64,000 bases of DNA from Nocardia salmonicida NBRC 13393. GTDB lineage: Bacteria > Actinomycetota > Actinomycetes > Mycobacteriales > Mycobacteriaceae. Below the pieces are notes generated by a model, which saw only the letters and a list, made by a program, of their open reading frames with translations, searched no databases and had not been told where the DNA came from. A program made the position numbers and the translations under genes. The number at the start of each line of letters is the position of its first letter. Position 1 is the first letter of the stretch. This document shows, piece after piece, positions 63,501-64,000 of this stretch. The stretch spans positions 62,001-126,000 of the forward strand of contig NZ_BDBR01000010.1 of assembly GCF_001613085.1 (NCBI RefSeq). Reading direction: 5' to 3'.

Positions 63501-64000
63501 GAGCACCAGCTCTTCCAAGCCGGGTTCGAGGGTGAGTCCGGCGGCGGCCGCCGGTCCGGTGATCGCGTGCGACACCTCGTCCATGGACATCGCGCCGAGG
63601 AGGTAGTTGTTGTGCTGCAAGCTGTTCCGCAATAGCGGCTGGTGCAGGCATTGCTCGTAGAAGTCGGCTCGCAGCGCCAGGACGACCGTCACCGAATCGG
63701 GTAGGTCGGCGAGCTCGGACAGGAAGGCCGCGCGTTCGGCTTCGTCCTGGCACAGGGTGAACAGTTCCTCGAACTGGTCGACGATCAGCACCCGCAGGTC
63801 GTCGGTCAGCGTCGCCGCGAGTCCGGTGGTCGGTGTCGCCCCCGGCGTCATGGTCGCGGCGGGGAGGTCGATCGTGGGTCGCAGACCTGCTGCCAGCAGC
63901 GAGGACTTGCCCGCCCCCGACGCGCCGATCAGCACGACGATGCCGGTGGTCGCGCGGACGAGATCGACGAATTCGGCGGTGGCCTGCTCGCGTCCGAAGA
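60576..64000 (-). CDS. nSTAND-type P-loop ATPase with WD40 repeats, 5' end outside the window
   Basis: About 1140 residues are visible; the frame is open to the right edge. The first visible residues (FGREQATAEFVDLVRATTGI) lead into Walker A GASGAGKSS and Walker B LRVLIVDQFEELF, as in nSTAND1 domains. A helical domain follows, one membrane helix at about 380-400 (WRIVAVMVVFALLATGVIAV), then a WD40 propeller with repeated LWDI/LWNL-D-P elements spanning the remaining ~700 residues to YRSPCP. The N-terminal effector or DNA-binding domain, which would define its role, lies outside the window. Such proteins act in signalling and sometimes in phage defence in other bacteria; nothing here decides it. 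Confidence 0.88.
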   Translation of the reverse strand, partial: FGREQATAEFVDLVRATTGIVVLIGASGAGKSSLLAAGLRPTIDLPAATMTPGATPTTGLAATLTDDLRVLIVDQFEELFTLCQDEAERAAFLSELADLPDSVTVVLALRADFYEQCLHQPLLRNSLQHNNYLLGAMSMDEVSHAITGPAAAAGLTLEPGLEELVLTELRGLGGHLSADGYDPGALPLLSHVMAATWQQREGRKLTVAGYRKAGGVAGSVAETAELAWSELTPGQQTAAQELLGSLVTVGQDGRDTRRTVDRAELLGRSDDPDNSAEALEVLAASRLIALDAGSVQFSHEIVLTAWPRLRGWIDTDRVGHLVRQRLEHDATEWEAAKHDSALLYRGTRLDNANEHTVRVPISPRVRTFLHASRRSARNSRRWRIVAVMVVFALLATGVIAVDRSRLADQRALDRDYAELVAAAQRTSSSDPSISAQFLLAAYRIRPDDATRTQLLNSQDSPLAVSVPAHERGVSTLAYRAADALLVSIAYVGDTVFWDLRDPVRPRRLTTSLGTGTYHLEFIPGSTDAVTLGNSGTQLWDLARPEAPRLIHTFETLRANGISVDQSGTRLAEIDGSTLTLWAIRDRSRPSRTLTLSLPGAGNAFHTAEFGSGGAILVVGTVTRDTYAAADTMQLWDTTVGRPIGPPISTGLRYLRSALSPDGTRLAIGTQGRTSTSSATSSQFELWDITDPHHPRTFGSATRIDNDVLTSLAFHQDGNLLVTGSDEAARLWNISDPAQPVQAGPALSVTPAACPQIRHSVCRGGPTSLLFLPDEPMLLGAGYDGLLRTWTLPRSTVDVIPKEPAEAMFDRTGDRMAMLTRTSDVMVWDTTDVRRPARLTTIPEAPGVSNPVLSPDGRTLSLHDRDGHRRIVYDLDDPRHPRPLPSWPTGEAIYSTVKGDRMLLTFTDSVQMWDVTDRIAPEPLGLPITARIGKVVNAGFSLDGSLVAMVLADRRSDSDVHYFSQIWNLDDPTHPRLIAETDTELTAGLQSSPFLPDNRTIAITKGDRFGLWDIDAPETFTPLIDTIRTEIGPISWISASADGTELAVSSDDGTTSLWNLDDPHAPRKYGGSLGPADGRTRQVTMHPRGEQLVIVTDNGQLGVWDLDAETVAARICASTGRLTQAVWRGQVANVAYRSPCP

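Overview
The window is high-GC actinobacterial DNA, most likely from Nocardia or a close relative in the Mycobacteriales. The evidence is gene content and order. From an ESX-4 type VII secretion locus on the left, through rplM-rpsI-glmM, glmS, nnrD-alr, tsaE-tsaB-rimI-tsaD, groES-groEL1, a whiB3-like gene, sigD-rsdA, a DUF5319-type gene and guaB-guaB3-guaA, it follows the backbone I recall for Mycobacterium tuberculosis Rv3449 to Rv3396c, with several insertions. No tRNA, rRNA, CRISPR array or complete insertion sequence was seen.

Layout. (1) 1-8.3 kb: ESX-4 core, with mycP (cut by the window edge) and eccD on the minus strand, divergent from eccC, a Rv3446c-type T7SS-associated membrane protein and two WXG100 genes. 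(2) 8.35-23.6 kb: a block that in mycobacteria is absent between the WXG100 pair and rplM. It holds a membrane Ser/Thr kinase, five tandem paralogous lipoproteins, an FHA protein, a lipoprotein metallopeptidase, a double-FHA ABC exporter (Rv1747 type) and a degenerate Hsp70-like protein. Its left part (kinase plus the first two lipoproteins) has visibly lower GC than its surroundings. (3) 23.8-26.3 kb: rplM-rpsI, then glmM. (4) 26.4-29.5 kb: small membrane proteins, an ABC-F protein and a PspC protein. (5) 29.6-33.7 kb: an accessory cassette that looks ESX-related, with a small helical protein, a large WXG-like protein with a disordered tail, a small coiled-coil protein and a second Ser/Thr kinase, followed by two gene remnants. 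(6) 33.7-43.5 kb: cell-wall precursor and tRNA t6A genes. (7) 43.6-52.7 kb: a membrane Hsp70-like protein, the CIRCE-controlled groES and groEL1, a SigK-type sigma factor with an unusually short anti-sigma protein, the WhiB gene, and sigD-rsdA. (8) 52.9-58.4 kb: guanine nucleotide synthesis. (9) 58.4-64 kb: PspC/envelope-stress proteins and a large nSTAND-type ATPase with WD40 repeats, cut by the right edge.

The strongest candidate for a poorly described system is the block next to ESX-4. A transmembrane kinase, FHA phosphothreonine readers (one fused to an exporter), five related lipoproteins and a membrane-anchored zinc protease could form one envelope signalling and export module linked to ESX-4. 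The 29.6-33.4 kb cassette is a second, smaller candidate that uses a paralogous kinase. Three separate degenerate Hsp70/actin-fold proteins occur in one window, two of them with membrane anchors. Functional links between these genes are inferred from proximity and domain content; the sequence alone does not prove them.
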